Below are positions 1-8,685 of a DNA stretch of 64,000 nucleotides, in pieces (within the stretch, counting starts at the first letter, position 1; each line of letters begins with the position of its first letter). The notes beneath the pieces are model-generated. The model was not told the origin of the DNA and made no database searches. It was given only the letters and a program-made list of their open reading frames with translations. The stretch is from Cytobacillus sp. NJ13 (lineage in GTDB: Bacteria; Bacillota; Bacilli; Bacillales; Cytobacillaceae), in NCBI GenBank assembly GCA_030348385.1, contig JAUCFP010000006.1, positions 682,001 through 746,000 on the forward strand, written 5' to 3'. Position numbers and translations under genes: made by a program.

Positions 1-621
1 CAGATTAATCATCCAATTGAAGTGACTTATAGATGCTTCGAGCTGGACCCGACGGCTGAACGGGATATAAAGGATAATATGTATGAAAAGTTATCCAAAA
101 AATATGGGATGACGATTGAACAGGCGAAAGCCAACACGAAAAACATGGTGCAGATGGCGAGAAATGCCGGGCTTGAATTCAACATTGATACCGTCGTTCT
201 TACTAACACGTTTGATGCTCATCGTCTGACGATGTATGCCAAAACGAAAGGGCTAATGAAAGAAATGACTGAACGGCTGCTCCGGGCTTATTTTACAGAT
301 TCCAGGCATATAGGAGATCATGCCGCTTTAGCAGAATTAGCCGAAGAAGTTGGCCTGAACCGTGAGGAAGCAGAAAAAATGCTTGCCGGCAATGAGTTTG
401 CAGATGAAGTCCGTGCAGATGAGCAATTGGCACAGCAATACCGCATCACCGGGGTTCCATTCTTCCTTATCAATAAAAAGTATGCACTTAGCGGAGCACA
501 GCCAACTGAGATGTTTGTTCAAGCTTTGCAGAAGATTATTGCAGAGGATGAGATTACTGTTTTAAATGATAATGACGGTATGATCTGTGATGATGACGGC
601 TGTGAGATTCCTGAAAAATAA
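1..621 (+). CDS. DsbA-family (FrnE-like) thiol oxidoreductase, 5' truncated
   Basis: The frame is open from base 1 (QINHPIEVTYRCFELDP...), so the true start and the N-terminal CxxC active site lie outside the window. The GTG at 22 is internal. The visible part is the helical insertion and C-terminal half of a FrnE-type DsbA protein: the FELDP strand, a long helical region, and YRITGVPFFLINKKYALSGAQ, which carries the cis-proline (GVPFF) that packs against the active-site cysteines in thioredoxin folds. Two Cys near the end (ICDDDGCEI) form a short acidic tail. It probably acts as a cytosolic disulfide oxidoreductase or isomerase; the substrate is unknown. A strong terminator follows directly. 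Confidence 0.88.
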   Translation, partial: QINHPIEVTYRCFELDPTAERDIKDNMYEKLSKKYGMTIEQAKANTKNMVQMARNAGLEFNIDTVVLTNTFDAHRLTMYAKTKGLMKEMTERLLRAYFTDSRHIGDHAALAELAEEVGLNREEAEKMLAGNEFADEVRADEQLAQQYRITGVPFFLINKKYALSGAQPTEMFVQALQKIIAEDEITVLNDNDGMICDDDGCEIPEK

Positions 622-625
622 TACG

Positions 626-677
626 AAAAAGAACCAGTCTAACTGTCCTTTAAAAAGGCCGAGACTGGTTCTTTTTA
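626..677 (+). terminator. Rho-independent terminator after dsbA-like gene
   Basis: A 15-nt inverted repeat (AAAAAGAACCAGTCT at 626-640, AGACTGGTTCTTTTT at 662-676) surrounds a 21-nt loop and ends in a T run. It starts five bases after the stop codon. Confidence 0.9.
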
Positions 678-770
678 ATTCATCCGTAAGCCCAACTTGA
701 GAAATCAACGTACCTTCTTTTTTTATAGGCATATGATGTGTTGATAAATCTGTGAAGGGAATGACATGTA

Positions 771-1676
771 TTGTATCATCCTAATGCGTATTCCTACCCA
801 TATTACCCTTTTGTAAATGCACCTGTATTTCATACTGATGACATGTTAAGAAGCAATCAGAATCATTTTCAGCAGCTTTGTGAAACGGTTCTTGAAGGAG
901 TCAAAAGGGAAGCTTCGGTACTTGAGCTATACACGCAGCTCGCAGAACAAGCCCCTAATGAAGAGCATAAACAAAATATTATCCAGGCTATTGAAGGGAA
1001 GAAAGTCCATTTAACCCATTTCTGCAATCTTTATTACAATTTAACGGGAACACAGCCGGAGTATCAGATTGGCGAAGTATCCATTGATCATTACCGCGAT
1101 GGCTTGCATAGGGCTTATCAATTGGAAATGGAAGGTTTCCAGGAAAATCAGCGAGGGTCCGCACTTTCTCAGCTTCCGCAGGTTCAAAATGTGTTCATTT
1201 GGGCTATGACAGGGGAACAGGAAAATGCTGCGCGTCTTGTTTCACTAAATGACCGGATTACCGACTATGGCCCTCAGCCATTTGTCGTTGATATAGAGGA
1301 AACGACAAAGCAAAATAACACTTTCCGGACGGCTATTTGGACAGGACAGCATTTGCAGCTGACATTGATGAGCATAAATCCTGGTGAGGATATAGGCCTG
1401 GAAATTCATCCTGAACTTGATCAATTCTTAAGAATAGAAGATGGTGAAGGGATCGTCCAGATGGGGGACAGCAAGGATCGGTTAGACTTTCAGCGGAAAG
1501 TTGCAGACGATTTTGCCATCATAATCCCTGCAGGAAAATACCATAACGTCATCAATACAGGCAGTAAGCCTCTCAAGCTATACTCCATCTACGCGCCGCC
1601 GCAGCACCCATTTGGAACCGTGCATCAAACGAAAGCAGATGCGATGGCAGCTGAGGAGCATCAGCACGGAAATTAA
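771..1676 (+). CDS. Ferritin-like/cupin two-domain protein
   Basis: The N-terminal third (about residues 20-150) is helical, with the E-x-E and E-x-x-H spacing of a ferritin-like or coat-associated helical bundle (LYTQLAEQAPNEEHKQNI). The C-terminal half is a cupin barrel: GLEIHPELDQFLRIEDGEG followed by IIPAGKYHNVINTG gives H-x(3)-E and a later His, the usual metal ligands. The start is TTG at 771, ten bases after GAAGGGA; the upstream ATGs at 761 and 766 are out of frame. Such fusions are common in Bacillus and are often labelled cupin or mannose-6-phosphate-isomerase-like, but no substrate is known. It is monocistronic and flanked by terminators. Confidence 0.85.
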   Translation: MYHPNAYSYPYYPFVNAPVFHTDDMLRSNQNHFQQLCETVLEGVKREASVLELYTQLAEQAPNEEHKQNIIQAIEGKKVHLTHFCNLYYNLTGTQPEYQIGEVSIDHYRDGLHRAYQLEMEGFQENQRGSALSQLPQVQNVFIWAMTGEQENAARLVSLNDRITDYGPQPFVVDIEETTKQNNTFRTAIWTGQHLQLTLMSINPGEDIGLEIHPELDQFLRIEDGEGIVQMGDSKDRLDFQRKVADDFAIIIPAGKYHNVINTGSKPLKLYSIYAPPQHPFGTVHQTKADAMAAEEHQHGN

Positions 1677-1680
1677 AAGA

Positions 1681-1738
1681 AAAGGGATGAAACGAAAGCG
1701 GTCAGGTGACATTCGCTTTCGTTTCATTTCATCCCTCT
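1681..1738 (+). terminator. Terminator after cupin gene
   Basis: A long stem (GATGAAACGAAAGCG at 1686-1700 with CGCTTTCGTTTCATT at 1714-1728) ends in CCCTCTTTT. The outer part, AAAGGGATGAAA with TTTCATCCCTCTTT, can extend the stem. Confidence 0.88.
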
Positions 1739-1819
1739 TTTATTGGGATTAGAATCTCATTACATAAATTGCTCTTGTCTGGTAAGTATACTTAATAAAA
1801 CTAATAGCTGGAGAAAGTT

Positions 1820-2953
1820 ATGCAAAATTTAGTTAAAGTCCTAATACCCAGACAACTGTTTCTGTTGCTCATCCTGTCCACAGGCTTGCTTAACCATGTC
1901 ATTTTGATTCCGAATTTATTGACAGCTGCCGGAAGAGACAGCTGGCTGAGTGTGATTGCAGCCTATCCAATCTCGCTGATTTTCATGTGGCTTATTTACT
2001 ACATACTTAAAAACTCATCAGATGAAGGTTTCTTCTCCATGCTGAGACAGCGTCTCGGAAAGACGTTTTCCGTTCTCTTATCGGTTCCTGTTATTGTTTT
2101 TTTAATTACGAGCTCCTATATAACATTCAGGGACTTAATGATTTGGTTAAATGCGTTTTTCCTGGCAGATGCCTCAGTATTAATGATTAACATCATTTTA
2201 ATAATTGTTTGTTCCATAATGACTATGGCCGGTGTGAAATATATGGCTATATCAAGCGGTGTACTGCTGCCTTTTGTGATGCTTTTCGGGGTCTTTATTT
2301 CCATTACAAACACCAGATTGAAAGACCCCAGCCTGTTGTTTCCATTATTTTCAGGCGGTGGAGAACCTTTCATAAGCGGAATTTTCTATACTCTTTCGGG
2401 ATTGCTTGAGGTTTATATCATCCTCTTACTGCAGCCATATTCACAGAAACCCTTTAAATTCAAGCATTTAGTTTTCCTTTTGACGCTTCTGACAGGATTA
2501 ACTTTGGGGCCGCTTACAGCCTCGATTATGGAATTTGGTCCTGTGGAGGCGACGAAATTTCTTTACCCTGCCCATGAGCAATGGAGAGTCTTAAGCATTG
2601 GAGAGTACATCTCTCATATGGACTTTCTCGCCTTATATCAGTGGCTGAGCGGTGCATTAATCAGAATTGGCTTATTTATGTATTTAATAGGTGCTTTTTT
2701 TCAAGTCAAAAAGAAACATTATCGATTGAATCCCAAATTGGTCCTTGCTTTATACGTTGTTTTGTTTGGATTGATGAGCATAAAAATCGAAACTCACACT
2801 TTTTATCAATTTATCTATAAGTATTATCTTCCAGTCAGTATGATGTTTTTTCTGTCTTATATCCTTTTGTCTGCCCTGATTGTATTAGTTCTGAAGAAAA
2901 GGGATGAAAAACATGGCAAGAACAAAAATTCTAAAGTCCAATCCTCAACCTAA
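1820..2953 (+). CDS. Germinant-receptor B subunit (GerAB/YndE-type permease)
   Basis: This 377-aa, ten-helix protein belongs to the spore-germination permease family (amino-acid/polyamine/organocation superfamily). In GerA-type receptors the B subunit sits in the spore inner membrane and binds the germinant. The hydrophobic segments run almost end to end, beginning with a first helix after LIPRQLFLLLILS. The start at 1820 has GGAGAAAG upstream. It overlaps the next gene by 41 bases, so the three ger genes form a coupled operon in the order B-A-C. Expression in the forespore (sigma-G) is expected from the family; I could not identify a convincing sigma-G promoter. The germinant cannot be read from sequence. 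Confidence 0.93.
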   Translation: MQNLVKVLIPRQLFLLLILSTGLLNHVILIPNLLTAAGRDSWLSVIAAYPISLIFMWLIYYILKNSSDEGFFSMLRQRLGKTFSVLLSVPVIVFLITSSYITFRDLMIWLNAFFLADASVLMINIILIIVCSIMTMAGVKYMAISSGVLLPFVMLFGVFISITNTRLKDPSLLFPLFSGGGEPFISGIFYTLSGLLEVYIILLLQPYSQKPFKFKHLVFLLTLLTGLTLGPLTASIMEFGPVEATKFLYPAHEQWRVLSIGEYISHMDFLALYQWLSGALIRIGLFMYLIGAFFQVKKKHYRLNPKLVLALYVVLFGLMSIKIETHTFYQFIYKYYLPVSMMFFLSYILLSALIVLVLKKRDEKHGKNKNSKVQSST

Positions 2954-4373
2954 AGAGAATGGCTGCGCAAAGGCAGAAGAACTAGAGCAGCAATTTTGCA
3001 AAAGCAGCGATTTTGTGAAGAAATCCCATGTTACAGAGAAAGATCAGTTTGAAATGTTATATTTCGATACCTTGGTCGATACTCAATATTTGGATCAATA
3101 TATCCTGCCGATGATTGCAGCCGAGAAGAAGGGCCTGTCAAAAGATAAGCTCAGGACTTTATTTCAAGCTGACCTTATAACGGATAAGTCCATTGATGAC
3201 TTGTCCCAAATGCTTTTTGAAGGGAATTTTCTGTTCCTGGCTGACAAGGACCTATTAAGTATTAAGGCAGCAAACCTTCCAAAAAGGCAGCCTGAAGAAT
3301 CTGCGCTGGAGACATCCATTAGAGGCCCAAAGGATGGATTTGTAGAAGATCTGCAGACCAATATATCTTTAATACGCAGAAGGCTCAATACCAGCACTTT
3401 ATGTGTTGAAAAATATACATTTGGAAAACGAAGCAAAACGAAAGTGGCCCTTATGTATATGGAAGATATTATTGATAAGCGTGTGCTGGAAGAGATCCAT
3501 AAAAGGCTTGGCAAGGTTGAGCTCGATATTTTGACGAGCATCCATGAACTCGACTCGTTAATTAGGGATCGCCCCTATTCAATTTTCCCCAGTCTTGATT
3601 ATACCGGCCGTCCGGATTTTATCGTTCAGGCACTGAATCAGGGGCGGTTCGCCATACTGGTGGATGGAAATCCAACCGTCACCTTTGCCCCAGTCAATTT
3701 ATTATTGCAGACTAAATCGCCTGAAGATTTTTACATGAATTATGCGTTTGTGAGTATGGAAAGATTTATAAGAATGATTGGTATAACGGTATCGGGTTTC
3801 CTCCCAGGGGTATGGATCGCTTTTTCCGCTTTTAATATTGAACAGATTCCTTACCTGCTGGTTGCCACTATATCAGTGTCCAGATTTGGCCTGCCTTTAA
3901 GTGCCCCAATTGAAATGTTCATCATACTACTTTTGTTTGAGCTTTTTAATGAAGCAGGAATCAGGCTGCCCAGAGCCATTGGGCAGACAGTGGCCGTACT
4001 GGGAGGTTTAATTGTCGGTGATGCAGCTATAAGAGCAGGCTTAACCTCCCCAACGATGCTGGTTGTTGCGGCGATTACGTATATTTCATCTTTTACCCTT
4101 GTGAGTCAGTCCCTTAGTTCTGCCATTACCATAGTTAGATTCTTCGTTATCATCATGAGTACTTTTTTAGGCTTGTTTGGGGTCATCTTATGCTATATTA
4201 TCACTGTTTTATACTTTTCGACGCTCTCATCCTTTGGAGTGCCTTACCTCTCGGCTTTAGCTCCAATCAGTTGGAGAGAAAGCATAAAGGCATTTCTGAT
4301 GCTGCCTGTACAATTTTATAAATCCCGCTCCACGTCCACCAGCCCTGACGATCCCACGAGGGGGGAGAAATAA
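2913..4373 (+). CDS. Germinant-receptor A subunit (GerAA family)
   Basis: This 486-aa protein has the GerA architecture: a hydrophilic N-terminal domain (about residues 1-280, with FEMLYFDTLVD and LIRRRLNT) and a C-terminal membrane domain with several helices (MNYAFVSMERFIRMIGITVS onwards). GerA A subunits assemble with B and C in the spore inner membrane and probably form the oligomeric ion channel. I chose ATG at 2913 because AAAAGGG ends nine bases upstream; ATG at 2904 would leave almost no spacing. The gene starts inside gerB, and its stop overlaps the start of gerC (TAATG). Confidence 0.94.
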   Translation: MARTKILKSNPQPKENGCAKAEELEQQFCKSSDFVKKSHVTEKDQFEMLYFDTLVDTQYLDQYILPMIAAEKKGLSKDKLRTLFQADLITDKSIDDLSQMLFEGNFLFLADKDLLSIKAANLPKRQPEESALETSIRGPKDGFVEDLQTNISLIRRRLNTSTLCVEKYTFGKRSKTKVALMYMEDIIDKRVLEEIHKRLGKVELDILTSIHELDSLIRDRPYSIFPSLDYTGRPDFIVQALNQGRFAILVDGNPTVTFAPVNLLLQTKSPEDFYMNYAFVSMERFIRMIGITVSGFLPGVWIAFSAFNIEQIPYLLVATISVSRFGLPLSAPIEMFIILLLFELFNEAGIRLPRAIGQTVAVLGGLIVGDAAIRAGLTSPTMLVVAAITYISSFTLVSQSLSSAITIVRFFVIIMSTFLGLFGVILCYIITVLYFSTLSSFGVPYLSALAPISWRESIKAFLMLPVQFYKSRSTSTSPDDPTRGEK

Positions 4374-5515
4374 TGGCCAGAAACGTGGTGCTGATGATTG
4401 CCGCATGCTGTCTAATGCTTTCAGGATGCTCGGGCATCAAAAATATACAGGATTTAACCTATATTGTATCAATCGGAATGGATTTTGATGAAGAAAAAGA
4501 TGAATATACGGTATATCTACAGGGTCTAAACTTTTTAAATGTCGCCAAGCAGGAAGGCGGAAAATCAGCAGAGCCTGTCCCTATTTTTGTGGCTTCGGCC
4601 AAAGGAGAAACGTTAAATTTAGCTGTAAGGAAGCTGTATAAAATGTCCGAACCTCCTTTATATTTCGGCCATGTAAAGACTCTTGTGATCACAAACCGGA
4701 TTGTTCAGCACAAATTTGAGGAAGTGGTGGAGGAGGTTGGAAAGAATCGTTCCATTCGCCCTACGCTTCATGTCGTCACAACAGATGAAGAAATTGAAGA
4801 GGTTTTTAATATAAATGCCTTATTTAATTATCCAGCCGTTTATACAGTATTATTTAAAAAGGATGCTTACGAGGTAGCACAAAATGAAATTAGGCCGGTA
4901 GCATTAATGAATTTTCTGCGGGAATATTATGAACCAATGAATGCTGCACGACTGCCTTTCGTCAAAATTGATAAAACAAGCTGGAAGGCTGAAAAGGATT
5001 ATCCGGTATTATATTTTGATGGCTATTCAATTTTTCAAAACAGGAAACATATGAAGGAGCTTGCATTTGAAGATTCTTTATTTCTAGGCTGGCTGATGGA
5101 AAAATATATTGCTGTTGATGAAAGGGTCGAAGAAGATGGTAAATTGGCTGCAGCAGTAAAGCTGGAAAGTCCGAAGCTGAAAATCAAGTATGATGAAGAT
5201 TCCTCCACCCCAAAATTTTCAATTGATTTATCCATTCGGGCTGATTTACTGGAAAAAGTGCAGGACATTTCCATGAACCGATTAACAAGTCTGGTTGAGG
5301 AGGAAATAAAAAAGAAACTAAGAACACTATATTTGGATGGAGTGGAAACTAAGATTGATTATCTGAATGCCGGCGAGAAATGGTTTCGCATGCACCCTGA
5401 GAAATTTGCAGAATTACAAAAAACAGGCCAATTCTATCTGGAAGAAGACTCTCTTACTGATATCAAGGTAAAAGTTCAGATTTTTAGCTTCAACAGCTAT
5501 AAATATAATGAATGA
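4373..5515 (+). CDS. Germinant-receptor C subunit, Ger(x)C lipoprotein
   Basis: This 380-aa lipoprotein has an N-terminal signal peptide with lipobox LMLSGCSG (Cys at about residue 19), as in GerAC/GerBC. The mature protein begins with the family strand IQDLTYIVSIGMDFD and ends in the conserved C-terminal domain. The C subunit is anchored to the outer face of the spore inner membrane and is needed for receptor function. The one-base overlap with gerA (TAATG) shows translational coupling. A terminator follows, closing the operon. Confidence 0.94.
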   Translation: MARNVVLMIAACCLMLSGCSGIKNIQDLTYIVSIGMDFDEEKDEYTVYLQGLNFLNVAKQEGGKSAEPVPIFVASAKGETLNLAVRKLYKMSEPPLYFGHVKTLVITNRIVQHKFEEVVEEVGKNRSIRPTLHVVTTDEEIEEVFNINALFNYPAVYTVLFKKDAYEVAQNEIRPVALMNFLREYYEPMNAARLPFVKIDKTSWKAEKDYPVLYFDGYSIFQNRKHMKELAFEDSLFLGWLMEKYIAVDERVEEDGKLAAAVKLESPKLKIKYDEDSSTPKFSIDLSIRADLLEKVQDISMNRLTSLVEEEIKKKLRTLYLDGVETKIDYLNAGEKWFRMHPEKFAELQKTGQFYLEEDSLTDIKVKVQIFSFNSYKYNE

Positions 5516-5521
5516 GGCTGG

Positions 5522-5548
5522 GAAGAGATGGAATGTCTCTTCTTTTTT
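5522..5548 (+). terminator. Terminator closing the ger operon
   Basis: GAAGAGA (5523-5529) pairs with TCTCTTC and is followed by seven T, seven bases after the gerC stop. Confidence 0.85.
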
Positions 5549-5629
5549 TATGGTAAATTTAATAAATGAATAATAATGCTAAATTTTGGGCACTAATCGA
5601 AGTATAAATGTTCTTCGGAGGGTGCTTTA

Positions 5630-6073
5630 ATGAAAAAGGAAAATAAAAACCTATTTATTGCCGGTTTAATACTTGGGCTGGGGCTTGTTGGGGCGATTGA
5701 TGGCATTGTATTTCATCAGCTGCTGCAATGGCATCATATGATTTTGAGCCCCAATATCCAACTTGAAATCTTTACAGATGGCTTATTCACTGCTCTATTT
5801 TCTGCCAAGCTGCTTTGGGGAGGAATGAAAATTTTTCAGGATGCCCGGAAAAATGAATTGGGCACAAGCTGGAAGATATTTATTGGCGGTATTTTTATTG
5901 GGGGAGGCACATTTAACCTTGTCGAAGGGATTGTGGACCATCATATCCTCCAGGTTCATCGTGTCAAACCATTAGCCGAAAATCCATTATTCTATGATTT
6001 AGCCTTTCTAGCCATTGGGCTATTGCTTGTCTTGATTGGGCTTATGATCAAGAGAATGGAGAAGGAAGCATGA
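5630..6073 (+). CDS. DUF2243 membrane protein
   Basis: This 147-aa protein has four predicted membrane helices and the histidine-rich signatures of DUF2243: GAIDGIVFHQLLQWHHM in the first half and GIVDHHILQVHRVKP in the second. The paired His clusters suggest metal or haem/copper contact, but the family has no assigned function. GGAGGG precedes the ATG. Its stop overlaps the next gene (ATGATGA), so the two are translationally coupled. DUF2243 proteins are often found near cytochrome-oxidase or copper-handling genes; none is visible here. Confidence 0.88.
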   Translation: MKKENKNLFIAGLILGLGLVGAIDGIVFHQLLQWHHMILSPNIQLEIFTDGLFTALFSAKLLWGGMKIFQDARKNELGTSWKIFIGGIFIGGGTFNLVEGIVDHHILQVHRVKPLAENPLFYDLAFLAIGLLLVLIGLMIKRMEKEA

Positions 6074-6525
6074 TGAAAAGAGCAAGAAGTTTTATCGGTT
6101 TTTGCATCATCTTTTTAGGTTTCTTTTATTTTTACACAAGTCAGAATCCCCACAGCCAGACGGGGGCAGACCAGCATATGGGACATAGCTATGTGGAAAT
6201 CCCAAAGGATCATGAAGTTCCCGCTGTCAGCATAAGTGTGGCTCCGGATGGATCGGATACATGGCTTTTAAAGCTGGAGCTGCTTCATTTTTCTTTTGCC
6301 CCTGAAAAAGTCGGTGAGACCGGGCCAAGCTATAACGAGGGCCATGCCCATTTATACATAAATGGAGAGAAAATCAGCCGTTTATACGGAGAGTATTATC
6401 ATATAGGCAAACTGAAAGAGGGAAAAAATGAAATCACCGTGTCACTTAATTCGAACAATCACGGAGCTTTAATGTCCAGCGGCAAACCCGTTAAGGCCAG
6501 TATGACTATTGATGTGGACCAGTAA
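6070..6525 (+). CDS. Membrane-anchored exported protein coupled to DUF2243
   Basis: This 151-aa protein has one N-terminal membrane segment (FIGFCIIFLGFFYFYTS) and an exported beta-rich domain. GHAHLYINGEKISRLYGEYY followed by YHIGKLKEGKNEITVSLNSN resembles a small immunoglobulin- or CopC-like sandwich; several His (HMGHSYVE, GHAH, NNHGAL) could bind a metal. Two ATGs (6070, 6073) overlap the upstream stop, and either can start translation. Function is unknown; the coupling to DUF2243 suggests a joint role at the membrane surface, possibly metal handling (inference). Confidence 0.75.
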   Translation: MMKRARSFIGFCIIFLGFFYFYTSQNPHSQTGADQHMGHSYVEIPKDHEVPAVSISVAPDGSDTWLLKLELLHFSFAPEKVGETGPSYNEGHAHLYINGEKISRLYGEYYHIGKLKEGKNEITVSLNSNNHGALMSSGKPVKASMTIDVDQ

Positions 6526-6563
6526 GGGAAGGGTTTGGAATCAAGAACAGTCAGCTATTAAAT

Positions 6564-6611
6564 GAGAAACCGCAGTTTTGTCATCCATGGCGCGACAAAG
6601 TTAGGTTTCTC
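6564..6611 (+). promoter_or_regulatory. Imperfect hairpin upstream of mtlA
   Basis: GAGAAACC (6564-6571) pairs with GGTTTCTC (6604-6611), and an inner TTTGTC/GACAAA extends the structure. There is no T run, so it may be a weak terminator of the preceding gene pair or part of the mtl leader. I cannot decide which. Confidence 0.45.
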
Positions 6612-6633
6612 CTTTGTTGAGTATAGGCCATTT

Positions 6634-6659
6634 GTACTTTACCATTAATAATAAAGTAC
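6634..6659. promoter_or_regulatory. Inverted repeat before mtlA (candidate operator)
   Basis: GTACTTTA (6634-6641) and TAAAGTAC (6652-6659) are perfect 8-bp arms around ten AT-rich bases, 25 bases before the mtlA start. The position fits an operator or 5'-UTR stem-loop. MtlR sites in bacilli normally overlap the -35 region, so this assignment is only positional. Confidence 0.4.
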
Positions 6660-6683
6660 TTTATTTTGAAAGGATGAGTGTAC

Positions 6684-8597
6684 ATGGCTCAATCTAATCT
6701 AAAAGTAGCTGTACAGAAGTTCGGTAATTTTCTGAGCTCAATGGTTATGCCGAATATCTCTGCTTTTATAGCTTGGGGTCTTATTACAGCTTTATTTATA
6801 CCTACCGGCTTCTTCCCAAATGAAAGCCTTGCCAAAATGGTCGACCCAATGGTGAAATACTTGCTTCCGCTTCTAATTGGTTATACAGGAGGTAAGCTTG
6901 TACATGATCAGCGCGGTGCCGTTGTTGGTGCCATCGCGACTATGGGGGTCATCGCAGGAGCGGAAATTCCTATGTTCTTAGGCGCCATGATTATTGGTCC
7001 TTTGGCTGCTTATGTGATGAAGGCATTTGATAAGCTGATCGAAGGCAGGGTGCGTGCCGGCTTCGAAATGCTTGTAAACAACTTCTCAGCAGGAATTCTT
7101 GGGGCAATTCTTGCCATACTTGCATTCCTTGGAGTAGGGCCTGCTGTTAATGTATTTACGGGCTGGCTAGTAGCTGGCGTTGACTGGCTTATCGGCACAG
7201 GGCTTCTGCCGCTGACAAGCATCTTAATTGAACCGGCAAAAGTATTATTCCTTAATAATGCCATCAACCACGGTGTTCTTTCGCCAATCGGCGTAGAACA
7301 GGTAAAAGAAACAGGCCAATCCATCCTGTTCCTGCTTGAAGCAAACCCTGGACCTGGTATCGGCGTCTTGCTTGCGTATATGTTCTTTGGAAAAGGCAAT
7401 GCCAAGAAATCTGCTCCTGGTGCGGGAATCATTCACTTCTTCGGCGGAATTCATGAAATTTATTTCCCGTACATCTTAATGCGTCCTATGCTCATTATTG
7501 CTGTCATCCTAGGCGGAATGAGCGGTGTGTTCACACTGGTTCTATTAGGAGGCGGATTATTCGCTCCATCATCACCTGGCAGTATCATCGCCATTACGGC
7601 TGTAACACCTCATCATGCAAGTGCGTATATTGCAAACTTCGCTGGTGTGCTTGTCGCTGCTGCTGTGTCATTTATCGTCTCTGCATTTATTATGAAAACA
7701 GGCAAGCAGGGTGAAGAAGATATTGAAGAAGCTGCGAAAAAGATGCAGGAAATGAAAGGCAAGAAAAGCTCTGTTTCCAACGTGTTTGAAGGCAATCAGT
7801 CTGCAATGCCTGATCATGTTTCCAAAATTTATTTTGCCTGTGATGCAGGAATGGGCTCAAGTGCAATGGGTGCATCACTTCTCCGCAAAAAGGTGAAGGA
7901 AGCGGGCATGGACATTGATGTTACGAATACAGCGATTTCCAATTTGCCAGCAGATGCTGAAATCGTCATTACACAGGAAGAACTGACACCAAGGGCACGC
8001 CAAAAAGTGCCGAATGCATTCCATGTATCGGTTGATAACTTCCTTTCAAGTCCGGAGTATGACAAGCTGATCAGCTCCCTTCAGTTCCCGGCTAACTCGG
8101 AACTTCACGAAATCGTTGAAGATGCTGAAGAAAATGTTCCTGACATCGTGGACGAAGAAATGGCTCATGAAGACGATTTATTGCGTCCGGAAAATATTTT
8201 CCTGAACAAAGAGTTTGCTGATAAAGATGAAGCGATCCGCTTTGCAGGAAGAGTGCTTGTCGATGCAGGCTATGTGGAAGAAAGCTATATTGAAGCGATG
8301 ATTGAACGTGATAATATCACTTCCACTTATATGGGAAATGATGTAGCGATCCCGCATGGAACCGAAGAAGCGAAAAAAGCTGTGATTAAATCCGGCTTTA
8401 CCGTTATCCAGGTGCCAAATGGTGTTGATTTCGATGGCCAAAAGGTCCGTCTGATCTTCGGAATTGCAGGCAAAGACGGCACACATCTTGAAATCCTATC
8501 AGGAATCGCAGTAACATGTTCTGACATGGATAATATCGAAAAATTGGCTGCGGCTGAATCTGTACAGACCATTATGGATATTATCGGCAAAAAATAA
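6684..8597 (+). CDS. mtlA: Mannitol PTS transporter EIICBA
   Basis: This 637-aa enzyme takes up D-mannitol and phosphorylates it to mannitol-1-phosphate. Domain order: EIIC membrane domain (about 1-340, with NHGVLSPIG and FGGIHEIYFPYILM), EIIB (IYFACDAGMGSSAMG with the phospho-Cys, about 375-470) and EIIA (about 490-637, NDVAIPHGTEEA with the phospho-His). B. subtilis encodes EIIA separately as MtlF; here it is fused, giving the same length as the E. coli enzyme. ATG at 6684 is preferred over GTG 6678 because AAAGG lies ten bases upstream. mtlR and mtlD follow on the same strand. Confidence 0.97.
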   Translation: MAQSNLKVAVQKFGNFLSSMVMPNISAFIAWGLITALFIPTGFFPNESLAKMVDPMVKYLLPLLIGYTGGKLVHDQRGAVVGAIATMGVIAGAEIPMFLGAMIIGPLAAYVMKAFDKLIEGRVRAGFEMLVNNFSAGILGAILAILAFLGVGPAVNVFTGWLVAGVDWLIGTGLLPLTSILIEPAKVLFLNNAINHGVLSPIGVEQVKETGQSILFLLEANPGPGIGVLLAYMFFGKGNAKKSAPGAGIIHFFGGIHEIYFPYILMRPMLIIAVILGGMSGVFTLVLLGGGLFAPSSPGSIIAITAVTPHHASAYIANFAGVLVAAAVSFIVSAFIMKTGKQGEEDIEEAAKKMQEMKGKKSSVSNVFEGNQSAMPDHVSKIYFACDAGMGSSAMGASLLRKKVKEAGMDIDVTNTAISNLPADAEIVITQEELTPRARQKVPNAFHVSVDNFLSSPEYDKLISSLQFPANSELHEIVEDAEENVPDIVDEEMAHEDDLLRPENIFLNKEFADKDEAIRFAGRVLVDAGYVEESYIEAMIERDNITSTYMGNDVAIPHGTEEAKKAVIKSGFTVIQVPNGVDFDGQKVRLIFGIAGKDGTHLEILSGIAVTCSDMDNIEKLAAAESVQTIMDIIGKK

Positions 8598-8613
8598 AAC
8601 TTAAGCTAATACC

Positions 8614-8656
8614 GAATAGAAAAGCGTCATTCTGCGCTTTTCTATTCCGTGTTTTT
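8614..8656 (+). terminator. Hairpin between mtlA and mtlR
   Basis: AATAGAAAAGCG (8615-8626) and CGCTTTTCTATT (8635-8646) form a 12-bp stem followed by CCGTGTTTTT. It probably causes partial termination, lowering mtlR expression relative to mtlA. Confidence 0.75.
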
Positions 8657-8685
8657 GTCACTAATTTTAGAAATGAGCTGATCTC

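Noticed and set aside
6541..6683. Riboswitch or RAT antiterminator site in the mtlA leader
   Set aside because: The hairpins do not match known riboswitch cores or RAT sequences, and MtlR is a DNA-binding activator.
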